From Hafnia paralvei ATCC 29927 (GTDB lineage: Bacteria > Pseudomonadota > Gammaproteobacteria > Enterobacterales > Enterobacteriaceae): DNA of 64,000 nucleotides. The stretch is taken from contig NZ_LXET01000008.1 in NCBI RefSeq assembly GCF_001655005.1, positions 15,347 through 79,346 of the forward strand, given 5' to 3'. The position numbers were made by a program, and so were the translations under genes. The first letter of the stretch is position 1, and each line of letters starts with the position of its first letter. The notes below the pieces were generated by a model. That model saw only the letters and a list, made by a program, of their open reading frames with translations. It searched no databases and had not been told where the DNA came from. Below, piece after piece: positions 35,453-44,528 of the stretch.

Positions 35453-35866
35453 TTATTCAGTCGCCGTAAATGCGTTTGGCAGCCATTGTAACTGGCTACC
35501 CGTGATTGCCAAAACATCAAAGCGACAATCTGTGGTTTCGAAGCTGCCGTCGCGCTCAGCCAACCAGATAGCGGCACTACGCAATAATCGGCGCTGTTTG
35601 GTATAGCTGACCGACGCAGCCGCGTCGCCATAGAGAGAGGATTTACGATAGCGAACTTCAACAAACACCCAAATATCGCCATCGCACATAATCAAGTCTA
35701 ACTCGCCACCACGTAGCGTCACGTTAGCGGCGTAAAAACGAAGTCCGGCACGTTCAAGATACTGGCGCGCGAGCAATTCATACTGCGCGCCGATTTGTCG
35801 CCGGTTACTTTTAGGCTTACCCACTATTGCATCGGAACGATGGTTCCTGAGCGGTACTGAAGCCAT
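35453..35866 (-). CDS. yraN: YraN family nuclease-like protein (UPF0102)
   Basis: Small protein of the restriction-endonuclease-like superfamily; function in E. coli is unclear. The core RGGELDLIMCDGDIWVFVEVRYRKSS holds the E-D-EVK-type catalytic pattern (E…D…E-V-R). 137 aa (E. coli 131). Its start lies 43 bp inside the end of lpoA in another frame; the N-terminus MASVPLRN resembles E. coli MATVPTRS, which supports this start. Confidence 0.93.
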   Translation of the reverse strand: MASVPLRNHRSDAIVGKPKSNRRQIGAQYELLARQYLERAGLRFYAANVTLRGGELDLIMCDGDIWVFVEVRYRKSSLYGDAAASVSYTKQRRLLRSAAIWLAERDGSFETTDCRFDVLAITGSQLQWLPNAFTATE

Positions 35867-37866
35867 GGCAACTTCCTGTTGATGACACAGTTACTGTCAG
35901 CACTCAGAACACCGGTTGAACCATTTAATTGGAAACCACCAATTTGGCGCATCTGCGAGAAGTGGTTCGCGAGAACCCAAGCATCAGCCCCCATGGCATA
36001 CAGGCGTACCAGAGAGTAGTCGTTTTTAAACTGAGACGCGGCTTGCTGCAGTAGCGCTGGATTGCCTCCTGCCAGTAATGGAATGTCGCTGAATTGCAGC
36101 CCATCCATTTCTAAACGGAAGTCAGGACCAGAGCCAGCTTGATAGCTACGTGAGCTGGCGTACAAGCCTAGTCCGTTACGCGAGCCGTTGGCTAAATCGA
36201 TCATAGGTTTAATCAACGTCAGTTCAGCTGGCGTTGCGATGATATAAACCGCATCCACGTTGCCGCTGGAGGTGGAAACCGCGCCTGCATCCGCTGGAGG
36301 TGCCGGAATAGTTAAACCCGCAATCGTGACAGACTGAGGCTGTGATGCCGCTGCGACCGAGACTGGTTGGCCAGTCATACGAATACCTGAGCCGCCGTTG
36401 ATGGCTTGACGAAGTTCTCCCGTTGAGCCAAAGCCCTGCTGGAGAACGGTAGAGCCGCCGAGTTGTTGCCACTCTTGCGCAAAGGCTTTCGCGACACGAT
36501 CGCCCAATGAACCCCGTGGCGCCAAAATCAGCGGAGAGCGTTTTCCTTGTTCCCAGATGTGTTTCGCCGCGTCACGAGCTTCATTTTCTGGTGACAGCGC
36601 GAAGTAACAGATATTTGGGTTGTTCTGTACTTGTTCTGGCTGGTTAAGTGCTAATACGTTCAGCGGTGTGCTGGTCGTCGATAGCTGATCAACGTTCTCT
36701 TTAAGCAATGGGCCGACGACCAGCGTTGCGCCGTCTTGCTTGGCCTGTGCCAGAAGCGCCGGCAGTGGCTGGCTACTAGTATCATAGACTTTAATCTGCG
36801 CATTGCTGGCTGAAGGCGGCACGATAGGCGCAATCGGCATGCCATCAGCATCTGCTTGTGCTGTTGGTGCTGTTTCGGCAGCAGGCTGTGCACCGCTGGT
36901 GCTGACTGCGCCGTTAGCGTTTGGATCGGTTGTGGTTGGCTGCGTTGCGTTGGCATCGCTAGGCGCTGCGGCAGGCTGTGGTTGGGTTGGTGCGCTTTGA
37001 GTTATTGCCCCATTTTTTGCCGCATTGAAGCCCGCCTGTATGGCGTTGGCAAAAACCTGAGCCTGACCATTCATTGGCAGTAATAAAGCGACGTTTGAGG
37101 TTGATGCCTGTTTGAAATTCAGTACATTATCCAGCGCGGTCGGTAAAACTTTTGACGCTGGATTGTTTGGATAGCGTGTTTGCCAATCTTTAATTGCCGC
37201 TTTGAGCAGGCTTGGGTCTTGCTTGTTGTCTTGATATAAACGCAGCAGATCCAGCCAGCCTTGAAGGATGTTTTCATCCGCGTTGATCACCAGACTATTG
37301 AGATCGGCCTGTGTCAGTTGAGTTAATGCAGCCCAAGTACCATTGATGTTTTGTACTCGCTGTTTGTCGTTGAGCAAAGGCTCTTGGGCAATATAGGCGC
37401 GAATAACAGGCAGCGAGGCTTTGCCTTGGCTCGCGTCGATGACTGCCTGATAATAGCGTGCTTTTTGGCTATCAGAGAGCGAATCGATGTTTAGCTTGGA
37501 CAAAATCGCCGATGCATTAGGCATATTTTTTTGAGCAATGTAGAGTTCAGCGCTCACTAACTGCTGTTCCTGACGTTGGACATCAGTTAGCTCTTGCGGT
37601 AGCTTGCCCAGCAATTCCGCAGCTTGTGGAAGCTTTCCTTCGCGGATCAGGGCACGAATGGCGAGTAATTGCCAGTCAGCCTTGTTATCATCGCTGCTCT
37701 GCTGCATTTGTTGCAGGTAGTATTCGGATGAAGACGTTGCTTCAGCCTGAATATCTGCCGCTGGTGTCTGTGGAGCTCGTCCCGGGCAACCCGCCATTAA
37801 CATAGCGGCGAGTACGACGGGGATAATGCGTCCGGACTTGGTACGGACAATGAGTGAGGAAAGCAT
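35824..37866 (-). CDS. lpoA: Penicillin-binding protein activator LpoA
   Basis: Outer-membrane lipoprotein that reaches through the periplasm to activate PBP1A. The lipobox is AAMLMAGC (Cys about residue 26). An N-terminal TPR-like helical domain (about 40-255, with ADENILQGWLDLLRLY) is followed by a low-complexity Ala/Pro/Thr/Gln insert (about 285-345), and a C-terminal periplasmic-binding-protein-like domain (KIYDTSSQPLPALLAQ; NVLALNQPE). 680 aa (E. coli 678). Divergent from rsmI with 62 bp between. Confidence 0.97.
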   Translation of the reverse strand: MLSSLIVRTKSGRIIPVVLAAMLMAGCPGRAPQTPAADIQAEATSSSEYYLQQMQQSSDDNKADWQLLAIRALIREGKLPQAAELLGKLPQELTDVQRQEQQLVSAELYIAQKNMPNASAILSKLNIDSLSDSQKARYYQAVIDASQGKASLPVIRAYIAQEPLLNDKQRVQNINGTWAALTQLTQADLNSLVINADENILQGWLDLLRLYQDNKQDPSLLKAAIKDWQTRYPNNPASKVLPTALDNVLNFKQASTSNVALLLPMNGQAQVFANAIQAGFNAAKNGAITQSAPTQPQPAAAPSDANATQPTTTDPNANGAVSTSGAQPAAETAPTAQADADGMPIAPIVPPSASNAQIKVYDTSSQPLPALLAQAKQDGATLVVGPLLKENVDQLSTTSTPLNVLALNQPEQVQNNPNICYFALSPENEARDAAKHIWEQGKRSPLILAPRGSLGDRVAKAFAQEWQQLGGSTVLQQGFGSTGELRQAINGGSGIRMTGQPVSVAAASQPQSVTIAGLTIPAPPADAGAVSTSSGNVDAVYIIATPAELTLIKPMIDLANGSRNGLGLYASSRSYQAGSGPDFRLEMDGLQFSDIPLLAGGNPALLQQAASQFKNDYSLVRLYAMGADAWVLANHFSQMRQIGGFQLNGSTGVLSADSNCVINRKLPWLQYRSGTIVPMQ

Positions 37867-37928
37867 ACTGTATCCAGTGCAGTTTTTTCAAAGATGCTCA
37901 ATATTAAATCGGTAAACCGGATGAAACA

Positions 37929-38798
37929 ATGAATCAAGACGATCAAGCTGTAATTTCTGCTGCAACGCTGTATGTCGTTCCGACTCCAATCGGGAATCGC
38001 GGTGATATTACTCAGCGCGCTTTGGATACTTTGAAAGCGGTCGATTTGATAGCAGCAGAAGATACTCGACATACAGGCCTACTGTTACAGCATTTTGCTA
38101 TTAATGCCCGTCTTTTCGCTTTGCATGACCATAATGAACAACAAAAAGCAGATCAGTTGATTGCAAAACTGCAAGAAGGTCAAAGTATTGCGTTAGTCTC
38201 AGATGCCGGTACGCCTCTTATCAATGATCCTGGCTATCATTTGGTTCGTCGATGCCGTGAAGCGGGTATTCGCGTAGTGCCTTTGCCCGGTGCCTGTGCG
38301 GCTATTACCGCCCTGTGCGCTTCAGGGATTGCCTCTGACCGCTTCTGCTACGAAGGTTTCCTGCCAGCGAAAACCAAATCGCGTAAAGATACGCTGCTGG
38401 CGCTGTTGGAAGAGCCGCGGACGTTGATTTTTTATGAGTCTACCCACCGCCTGATTGATAGCCTGAAAGATATGGTGGAAGTGATGGGGCGCGATCGCTA
38501 TGTGGTATTAGCGCGTGAGTTGACCAAAACATGGGAAAATATCCACGGTGCACCAGTGGGCGAATTACTCGACTGGGTGTTAGAAGATGATATGCGCCGC
38601 CGTGGTGAAATGGTGCTGATCGTTGAAGGCCACAAGGCCGATGAGGATGCCCTGCCTGCTGAAGCATTACGCACTTTAGCTTTATTGCAAAAAGAGCTGC
38701 CGCTGAAAAAAGCGGCGGCTTTGGCTGCGGAGATCCACGGCGTGAAGAAGAATGCGCTGTATAAATACGCGCTTGAGAACGCAGAGGGTGACAAATAG
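37929..38798 (+). CDS. rsmI: 16S rRNA 2'-O-methyltransferase RsmI
   Basis: Methylates the 2'-O of C1402 of 16S rRNA with SAM. Tetrapyrrole-methylase-fold motifs are LYVVPTPIGNRGDITQRAL, AAEDTRHTGLLL, ALVSDAGTPLINDPG and FYESTHRL. 289 aa. The last codons contain the -35 box of rnpB, whose transcript starts 26 bp after the rsmI stop. Confidence 0.98.
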   Translation: MNQDDQAVISAATLYVVPTPIGNRGDITQRALDTLKAVDLIAAEDTRHTGLLLQHFAINARLFALHDHNEQQKADQLIAKLQEGQSIALVSDAGTPLINDPGYHLVRRCREAGIRVVPLPGACAAITALCASGIASDRFCYEGFLPAKTKSRKDTLLALLEEPRTLIFYESTHRLIDSLKDMVEVMGRDRYVVLARELTKTWENIHGAPVGELLDWVLEDDMRRRGEMVLIVEGHKADEDALPAEALRTLALLQKELPLKKAAALAAEIHGVKKNALYKYALENAEGDK

Positions 38799-38816
38799 GG
38801 CGTAATACCCTATTAT
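38788..38816 (+). promoter_or_regulatory. rnpB promoter
   Basis: -35 GTGACA (38788-38793), 17-bp spacer, -10 TATTAT (38811-38816), and a GC-rich discriminator CCGCCGC before the RNA start at 38824. The -35 lies inside the end of rsmI, upstream of its TAG at 38796-38798. The discriminator type suggests stringent control, as for E. coli rnpB. Confidence 0.85.
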
Positions 38817-38823
38817 CCGCCGC

Positions 38824-39201
<378 letters not shown>

Positions 39202-39205
39202 TTCG

Positions 39206-39247
39206 TTAAAAAGCCCCGCGAAGCTTATGCTTGGCGGGGCTTTTTTC
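39206..39247. terminator. Terminator of rnpB (also usable by ytjB)
   Basis: AAAAAGCCCCGC(gaagc…gctt)GGCGGGGCTTTTTT: long GC stem with T6 on the plus side and T5 on the minus side, between convergent rnpB and ytjB. Confidence 0.93.
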
Positions 39248-39311
39248 ATTATGTATCCGTTTCGCGCTTTGCGCTGTTCAAATAGTTGTCCTGTAACACG
39301 GATTATTTAGG

Positions 39312-40016
39312 CTATAAGTGCTTCTTCTGGTCTTTTGCCGATGACTGCGGGCTTTCAGTGGTAGAATCGGCGTCGCTTTGCTCTTCAGGATCTTCTTCTA
39401 CCGGTGTATTGGCCGTCAGTAAATAAGGTGATTGTTGCCAACGTGAACGCCGTGTTTGCAACAACGAGCGTGCCAGAATAATGCCTATTGCTAGAGACAA
39501 CAGCATCATCAGCCGTAACAGATTGGTGGTGTTATCCACTTGCTGAGATTCAGTTGCCAGTACATGAGTATCTAGCGTCATACGCAGAAACCCAATCGGG
39601 CCATCTTTGGTACTGATCATTTGTACTATCTGGTGGTTAAAGTAGCTGCCTGCGCGTTTCCCATCAAGAGCTAGCCTGTCACGCACTGCTACTTTTTCCC
39701 CTGACCGAGCGACCATCGTGCCATCAACGTCGTATACGCTAGCATCTAAAATACGACTATGCTCTGTCAGTCGATTCAGGATCTGCGTGATTTTTTCACT
39801 GTCAGGATCGTCGTTGCCGGTATTCATCAATGGAGTGAGGCGATCGGAGACCTGTTCGGCTAATGTTTGTGCCAGTTCCTCCACCTGCTCAGAACGTGCC
39901 ATTTGGTGGCTCAAGCTGAAATAGGAGGCGCCTTGCATTAAAAGCACTAATAAGGCCAAACAAATCAGCACAATAGCGGTGCGATGGAGCCTGAATTTAA
40001 TTTTAGCCTTAACCAT
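39312..40016 (-). CDS. ytjB: Membrane protein YtjB (AhpA/SmpA family)
   Basis: Inner-membrane protein of unknown biochemical function next to serB in enterobacteria. Two helices (about residues 15-33, IVLICLALLVLLMQGASYF, and 172-190, LLRLMMLLSLAIGIILA) flank a periplasmic sensor-like domain with RDRLALDGKRAGSYFNHQIV and GFLRMTLDTH. 234 aa, longer than E. coli (about 214) at the acidic C-terminus. Divergent from serB. Confidence 0.92.
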   Translation of the reverse strand: MVKAKIKFRLHRTAIVLICLALLVLLMQGASYFSLSHQMARSEQVEELAQTLAEQVSDRLTPLMNTGNDDPDSEKITQILNRLTEHSRILDASVYDVDGTMVARSGEKVAVRDRLALDGKRAGSYFNHQIVQMISTKDGPIGFLRMTLDTHVLATESQQVDNTTNLLRLMMLLSLAIGIILARSLLQTRRSRWQQSPYLLTANTPVEEDPEEQSDADSTTESPQSSAKDQKKHL

Positions 40017-40127
40017 AGCTAGCCCTATAAGAGGTTTATCACTTTATGTTGCCAGAAGCCTTACCGATAGGATAGCTTGATGCTCGGTTTTGTGGTGGCG
40101 ATTGAAGTCTTCAAAGGAGTTGTTGTT

Positions 40128-41105
40128 ATGCCAAACAGTCTGACTTATTGCGATTTGCCGGCGGAAATTTATCGTTGGCCGGGCTTACCCCTTTCTCTTA
40201 GCGGTGATGAAGTGATGCCGTTGGATTATCGCGCTGGTCACACCGGATGGCTGCTTTATGGACGCAATCTGGACAAGACCGCGCTATGCGCTTTTCAACG
40301 TCGTCTTGGCGCAGCCATGGTGGTGGTAACCGCCTGGTGCATCGAGGATTATCAGGTGATCCGGCTTGCGGGTAATCTCCCCGCTCGTGCGAAAAAGCTA
40401 GCCGATGAACAAGGGCTGGATATCGCCACTTTGGGCAAAATTCCTCATTTGCGCACGCCCGGTTTGCTGGTCATGGATATGGACTCCACCGCCATTCAAA
40501 TTGAATGCATCGATGAAATTGCGAAATTAGCAGGCGTCGGTGAGGAAGTTTCAGCGGTCACCGAGCGTGCAATGCGCGGTGAACTGGATTTTAAAGCCAG
40601 CCTGCGTGAGCGAGTCGGTAAACTAAAGGACACCGATGTATCGGTGCTCGAAACGGTGCGGGCAACGTTACCGTTAATGCCAGGGCTGAGTAGCCTAATT
40701 CGTAAGCTTCAATCTTTGGATTGGCATGTCGCCATCGCGTCTGGCGGCTTTACCTATTTTGCTGACCACTTACGCGATCGCTTTGAGCTGGTGGACGCGG
40801 TATCAAATCATCTTGAAGTTAAGGATGGTAAACTTACCGGCAAAGTTATTGGGCCGATTGTTGATGCTCAATACAAAGCGGATACCCTGTTAAAGCTGGC
40901 GGAAAAGCTGGAAATACCGTTGTCGCAAACGGTCGCTATCGGGGATGGTGCCAACGATCTGAAAATGATTCAGGCGGCAGGTTTAGGTGTGGCTTTCCAT
41001 GCGAAGCCAAAGGTGTATGCACAGGCTTCGGTGGCTATTCGCCATGCGGATTTGATGGGAGTACTGTGCGTTCTGAGTGCTAGTTTGAAGCACGAAGAAC
41101 GATAG
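40128..41105 (+). CDS. serB: Phosphoserine phosphatase
   Basis: HAD phosphatase that makes L-serine from phosphoserine, the last step of serine synthesis. The N-terminal regulatory part (WPGLPLSLSGDEVMPLDY) precedes the catalytic motifs VMDMDSTAIQIECIDE, IASGGFTYFADHL and VAIGDGANDLKMI. ATG 40128 (325 aa; E. coli 322) has AAAGGAG eight bases before it; the upstream in-frame ATG at 40077 is not conserved. Confidence 0.98.
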   Translation: MPNSLTYCDLPAEIYRWPGLPLSLSGDEVMPLDYRAGHTGWLLYGRNLDKTALCAFQRRLGAAMVVVTAWCIEDYQVIRLAGNLPARAKKLADEQGLDIATLGKIPHLRTPGLLVMDMDSTAIQIECIDEIAKLAGVGEEVSAVTERAMRGELDFKASLRERVGKLKDTDVSVLETVRATLPLMPGLSSLIRKLQSLDWHVAIASGGFTYFADHLRDRFELVDAVSNHLEVKDGKLTGKVIGPIVDAQYKADTLLKLAEKLEIPLSQTVAIGDGANDLKMIQAAGLGVAFHAKPKVYAQASVAIRHADLMGVLCVLSASLKHEER

Positions 41106-41127
41106 TCGTTTCACCTCATTTCAGTTT

Positions 41128-41147
41128 CCCCCTCGTGATTGAGGGGG
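41128..41147 (+). other. Hairpin after serB
   Basis: CCCCCTC-gtgatt-GAGGGGG, a GC-rich seven-bp stem 22 bp past the serB stop, without a T tract. Possible Rho-dependent 3' end or stabiliser between serB and the radA promoter. Confidence 0.45.
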
Positions 41148-41198
41148 GAGCTCGATGATGATATCTATTCGACATTTTCTGCCGCAATCATTAAGAGT

Positions 41199-41214
41199 CT
41201 GTATAAAAAAACAG
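41199..41214. promoter_or_regulatory. LexA (SOS) box upstream of radA
   Basis: CTGTATAAAAAAACAG has the CTG-N10-CAG spacing of the LexA site and matches 13 of 16 positions of CTGTATATATATACAG; the next bases TA also fit the extended consensus. It overlaps the -35 position of an extended -10 promoter (TGCTAGAAT, -10 at 41236-41241) and lies 70 bp before the radA start, so LexA bound here would block transcription. Confidence 0.72.
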
Positions 41215-41232
41215 TAAATACCCCTTATCTCC

Positions 41233-41241
41233 TGCTAGAAT
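41233..41241 (+). promoter_or_regulatory. Extended -10 promoter of radA
   Basis: TGCTAGAAT fits the TGnTATAAT pattern at the right distance from the GTG at 41285 (predicted start about 41248). The -35 region (about 41213-41218) is poor and partly covered by the LexA-like box. Confidence 0.55.
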
Positions 41242-41284
41242 TCCCCCATCTTCATTTGTGACTAACACCGTTCTAGGAGTCTTC

Positions 41285-42667
41285 GTGGCGAAAGCAATCA
41301 AACGAGCCTTTGTCTGCAACGAATGTGGTGCGGATTATCCGCGTTGGCAAGGGCAGTGCAGTGCCTGTCAGGCGTGGAATAGCATTACTGAAGTCCGCTT
41401 GGCGGCTTCTCCTGCTGTGGCGCGTGCGGAGCGGTTGTCTGGTTATGCGGGTGACGCAGGCGTTAGCAAAGTACAGAAACTGTCTGAAATCAGTCTTGAA
41501 GCATTGCCGCGCTTTTCAACCGGATTCGCCGAGTTTGACCGAGTCTTGGGGGGCGGTGTGGTGCCAGGCAGTGCGATTCTTATCGGTGGGAATCCCGGCG
41601 CGGGGAAAAGTACTCTGTTGCTGCAAACATTGTGCAAGCTCTCACAGCAGATGAAAACCCTGTACGTAACGGGGGAGGAGTCTCTCCAGCAGGTCGCGAT
41701 GCGAGCCCACCGTTTAGGGCTGCCTACCGATGGGCTGAATATGTTATCAGAAACCAGCATCGAGCAGATTTGCCTGATCGCCGAACAAGAGCAACCAAAG
41801 CTGATGGTGATTGATTCGATTCAGGTTATGCATATGGCCGATATCCAGTCATCGCCGGGCAGTGTGGCGCAAGTTCGTGAAACGGCGGCTTATTTGACTC
41901 GTTTTGCTAAGACTCGCGGTGTTGCTATCGTGATGGTTGGGCACGTGACTAAAGATGGTTCACTGGCAGGCCCGAAAGTTTTAGAACACTGTATCGACTG
42001 TTCCGTGTTGCTGGATGGCGATGCGGATTCTCGTTTCCGTACCCTGCGTAGTCACAAGAACCGTTTTGGCGCGGTGAATGAATTAGGCGTGTTTGCCATG
42101 ACTGAGCAAGGGCTGCGCGAAGTTAGCAATCCTTCTGCGATTTTCTTGAGCCGTGGTGAAGAGATTACTTCGGGGAGTTCAGTGATGGTGGTTTGGGAAG
42201 GAACGCGCCCGCTACTGGTCGAAATTCAAGCGCTGGTGGATACGTCGATGATGTCAAATCCGCGCCGCGTAGCGGTTGGATTGGAACAAAATCGTTTAGC
42301 CATTTTACTTGCGGTTTTGCATCGCCACGGCGGCTTGCAGATGGCGGATCAGGACGTGTTTGTCAACGTCGTTGGAGGCGTTAAGGTGACGGAAACTGGA
42401 GCCGATTTGGCGCTATTGATGTCACTGGTTTCTAGCCTGCGCGATCGCCCATTACCGCAAGATTTGGTGGTGTTTGGTGAGGTTGGATTGGCGGGAGAAG
42501 TACGCCCAGTCACCAGTGGTCAGGAACGAATTTCCGAGGCTGCAAAGCATGGATTTAAGCGCGCTATTGTTCCTCATGCGAATATGCCGAAAAAGCCGTT
42601 GCCAAATATGCAGGTCTTTGGGGTGAAAAAGCTCTCTGACGCATTAGATGTGCTGCAAGATTTATAA
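41285..42667 (+). CDS. radA: DNA repair protein RadA (Sms)
   Basis: RecA-related branch-migration ATPase that processes recombination intermediates. The zinc finger is CNECGADYPRWQGQCSAC, followed by Walker A GNPGAGKSTLL, Walker B LMVIDSIQVM, the KNRFG motif and a Lon-protease-like C-terminal domain. Translation starts at GTG 41285, with GGAG five bases upstream, giving 460 aa as in E. coli (MAKAxKRAFVCNECG); the ATG at 41258 is out of register with orthologs. It lies between serB and nadR. Confidence 0.98.
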   Translation: MAKAIKRAFVCNECGADYPRWQGQCSACQAWNSITEVRLAASPAVARAERLSGYAGDAGVSKVQKLSEISLEALPRFSTGFAEFDRVLGGGVVPGSAILIGGNPGAGKSTLLLQTLCKLSQQMKTLYVTGEESLQQVAMRAHRLGLPTDGLNMLSETSIEQICLIAEQEQPKLMVIDSIQVMHMADIQSSPGSVAQVRETAAYLTRFAKTRGVAIVMVGHVTKDGSLAGPKVLEHCIDCSVLLDGDADSRFRTLRSHKNRFGAVNELGVFAMTEQGLREVSNPSAIFLSRGEEITSGSSVMVVWEGTRPLLVEIQALVDTSMMSNPRRVAVGLEQNRLAILLAVLHRHGGLQMADQDVFVNVVGGVKVTETGADLALLMSLVSSLRDRPLPQDLVVFGEVGLAGEVRPVTSGQERISEAAKHGFKRAIVPHANMPKKPLPNMQVFGVKKLSDALDVLQDL

Positions 42668-42702
42668 GGCTTTACCCGTCCTAGCGCGCGAATTATCTCG
42701 CG

Positions 42703-42746
42703 TATAATCGCGGCATTCATGCTACTTTTGTTTAGTTAACTAAACG
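42703..42746 (+). promoter_or_regulatory. nadR -10 and NadR box in its own leader
   Basis: A perfect TATAAT at 42703-42708 predicts a start near 42715. Downstream, TGTTTA-GTTAAC-TAAACG (42729-42746) matches the NadR operator TGTTTA-N6-TAAACA at 11 of 12 fixed bases. It ends 13 bp before the nadR ATG, overlapping the region upstream of the ribosome site. This implies autoregulation by NadR; the -35 is weak. Confidence 0.75.
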
Positions 42747-42759
42747 TGAGGAGGCGTGA

Positions 42760-44001
42760 ATGTCGCAGTTTGATTATCTAAAGACCGCCATTAAGCAAAA
42801 AGGCTGCACATTACAGCAGGTGGCTGATGCCAGCGGAATGACCAAGGGCTACCTTAGCCAGCTGCTGAATGAAAAGATCAAAAGCCCGAGTGCGCAAAAG
42901 CTTGAGGCTATTCACCGCTTCCTAGATATTGAATTTCCAAGAAAAGCCAAGAGCGTTGGCGTGGTTTTTGGTAAATTCTACCCCTTGCATACGGGACACA
43001 TTTATTTAATCCAACGTGCTTGCAGTCAGGTCGACGAACTGCATGTGATTTTATGCCACGATGAGCCTCGTGACCGCGACCTGTTCGAAAACAGCGCGAT
43101 GTCACAACAGCCGACCGTGAGCGATCGCCTGCGTTGGTTGTTACAGACATTCAAATATCAAAAGAATATTCGCATTCATTCCTTTGACGAGCAGGGCATA
43201 GAACCCTATCCACACGGATGGAAGGTGTGGAGCGATGGGATGAAAGCGTTTATGACTGAAAACGGGATTACGCCGAGCGTGATCTATTCCGGTGACAGCC
43301 AAGATGCGCCGGTTTATCACGAATTCTTTGGTATGGAGACGATGCTGATTGATCCCGAGCGTTCGTTTATGAATATCAGTGGTGGGCAGATCCGTCACGA
43401 TCCGTTTAGATATTGGGAATACATCCCCACCGAAGTGAAGCCTTTCTTCGTGCGTACTGTGGCAATTCTTGGAGGGGAATCTAGTGGAAAATCGACACTG
43501 GTGAATAAGTTGGCGAACATTTTCAATACCACCAGTGCGTGGGAATATGGTCGCGACTATGTCTTTTCACACCTCGGTGGTGATGAGATGGCTCTGCAGT
43601 ATTCTGACTACGATAAAATTGCACTAGGACACGCTCAGTATATTGATTTTGCAGTAAAATATGCCAACAAAGTGGCGTTTATTGATACTGATTTTGTGAC
43701 TACGCAGGCATTCTGCAAAAAATATGAAGGGCGCGAGCATCCGTTTGTTCAGGCGTTGATTGATGAATACCGTTTCGATCTCATTATTCTGCTGGAGAAC
43801 AATACGCCGTGGGTTGCGGATGGATTGCGTAGTTTGGGAAGCTCTGCGGAACGCCGAGAATTTCAGGAACTGTTAGAGCAAATGCTGCGAAAGAATAATA
43901 TGGAATTTGTTCGTGTTGAATCCTCCGACTATGATGAACGCTTCCTGCGCTGCGTCGAATTGGTTAAGCAGATGTTGGGTGAGAACACGGATCAGGCTTA
44001 A
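42760..44001 (+). CDS. nadR: Trifunctional NAD regulator/NMN adenylyltransferase/NR kinase
   Basis: NadR represses NAD synthesis genes and salvages nicotinamide riboside. An N-terminal HTH (residues about 5-55: LQQVADASGMTKGYLSQLL) is followed by the NMN adenylyltransferase domain with GKFYPLHTGHIYL and the ISGGQIR motif, then the ribosylnicotinamide kinase domain with Walker A GGESSGKST. 413 aa (E. coli 410). All three activities look intact. Confidence 0.97.
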   Translation: MSQFDYLKTAIKQKGCTLQQVADASGMTKGYLSQLLNEKIKSPSAQKLEAIHRFLDIEFPRKAKSVGVVFGKFYPLHTGHIYLIQRACSQVDELHVILCHDEPRDRDLFENSAMSQQPTVSDRLRWLLQTFKYQKNIRIHSFDEQGIEPYPHGWKVWSDGMKAFMTENGITPSVIYSGDSQDAPVYHEFFGMETMLIDPERSFMNISGGQIRHDPFRYWEYIPTEVKPFFVRTVAILGGESSGKSTLVNKLANIFNTTSAWEYGRDYVFSHLGGDEMALQYSDYDKIALGHAQYIDFAVKYANKVAFIDTDFVTTQAFCKKYEGREHPFVQALIDEYRFDLIILLENNTPWVADGLRSLGSSAERREFQELLEQMLRKNNMEFVRVESSDYDERFLRCVELVKQMLGENTDQA

Positions 44002-44009
44002 AAATTTCA

Positions 44010-44052
44010 GCTGAAAGTGAATAGAAGAGCTAATTGTCTATTCATTTTCAGC
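44010..44052 (+). other. Long stem-loop after nadR
   Basis: GCTGAAAGTGAATAGA (44010-44025) and TCTATTCATTTTCAGC (44037-44052) pair over 16 bp with one G-U, around an 11-nt loop, eight bases past the nadR stop. No T tract follows. It may stop exonucleases or act with Rho. Confidence 0.6.
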
Positions 44053-44528
44053 GTCGAAAATAGGCAAAAAAACACTTACTCAGCCTAAATTATGTGACTT
44101 AATGTTATTAAGTATGTATTTCTATCATATTTATTATGTGATTTTAGAATGATAATTGCGGAGTTATTTTTTATATAAATCTTTTCTGTCGTTTTTTTTA
44201 CTCTTCATTATTAATTATTTTTCAGTAAGCTTTCTTATGTATTGATATAACAGAATTTTTTATTCAACTCTTTTTATCCATACAAATAATGAGTGTATTT
44301 TCTCTGATTCTACATTGCCTGAGTATTGGCGAACCATCGATTCTCTGCTGTTGCCTACTAAGCTAACTAATTTATCTGTGCATTGTCATAGTGATATGTC
44401 ATAGAGATTTTAGTCCATTCTCTTATTTTACCGCTTCATCGCTGTTGAATTAATTTGCTGTATTGGGTGTGCACTATGATTAGTCGCATCACCATGTACT
44501 CAGTGCGTTGGTTTCTGGGAGAGTTAGA
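44053..44528. other. AT-rich gap before the DUF3300 gene
   Basis: About 475 bp, strikingly AT-rich compared with the flanking genes, without a gene. It should contain the promoter of the DUF3300-DUF2950 pair; several AT-rich -10-like strings occur but none stands out. The composition fits an H-NS-type silenced upstream region or the edge of an insertion. Confidence 0.5.

Noticed and set aside
44508..44528. TTG start for the DUF3300 protein
   Set aside because: GGGAGA is placed for ATG 44529; the TTG has no ribosome site upstream.
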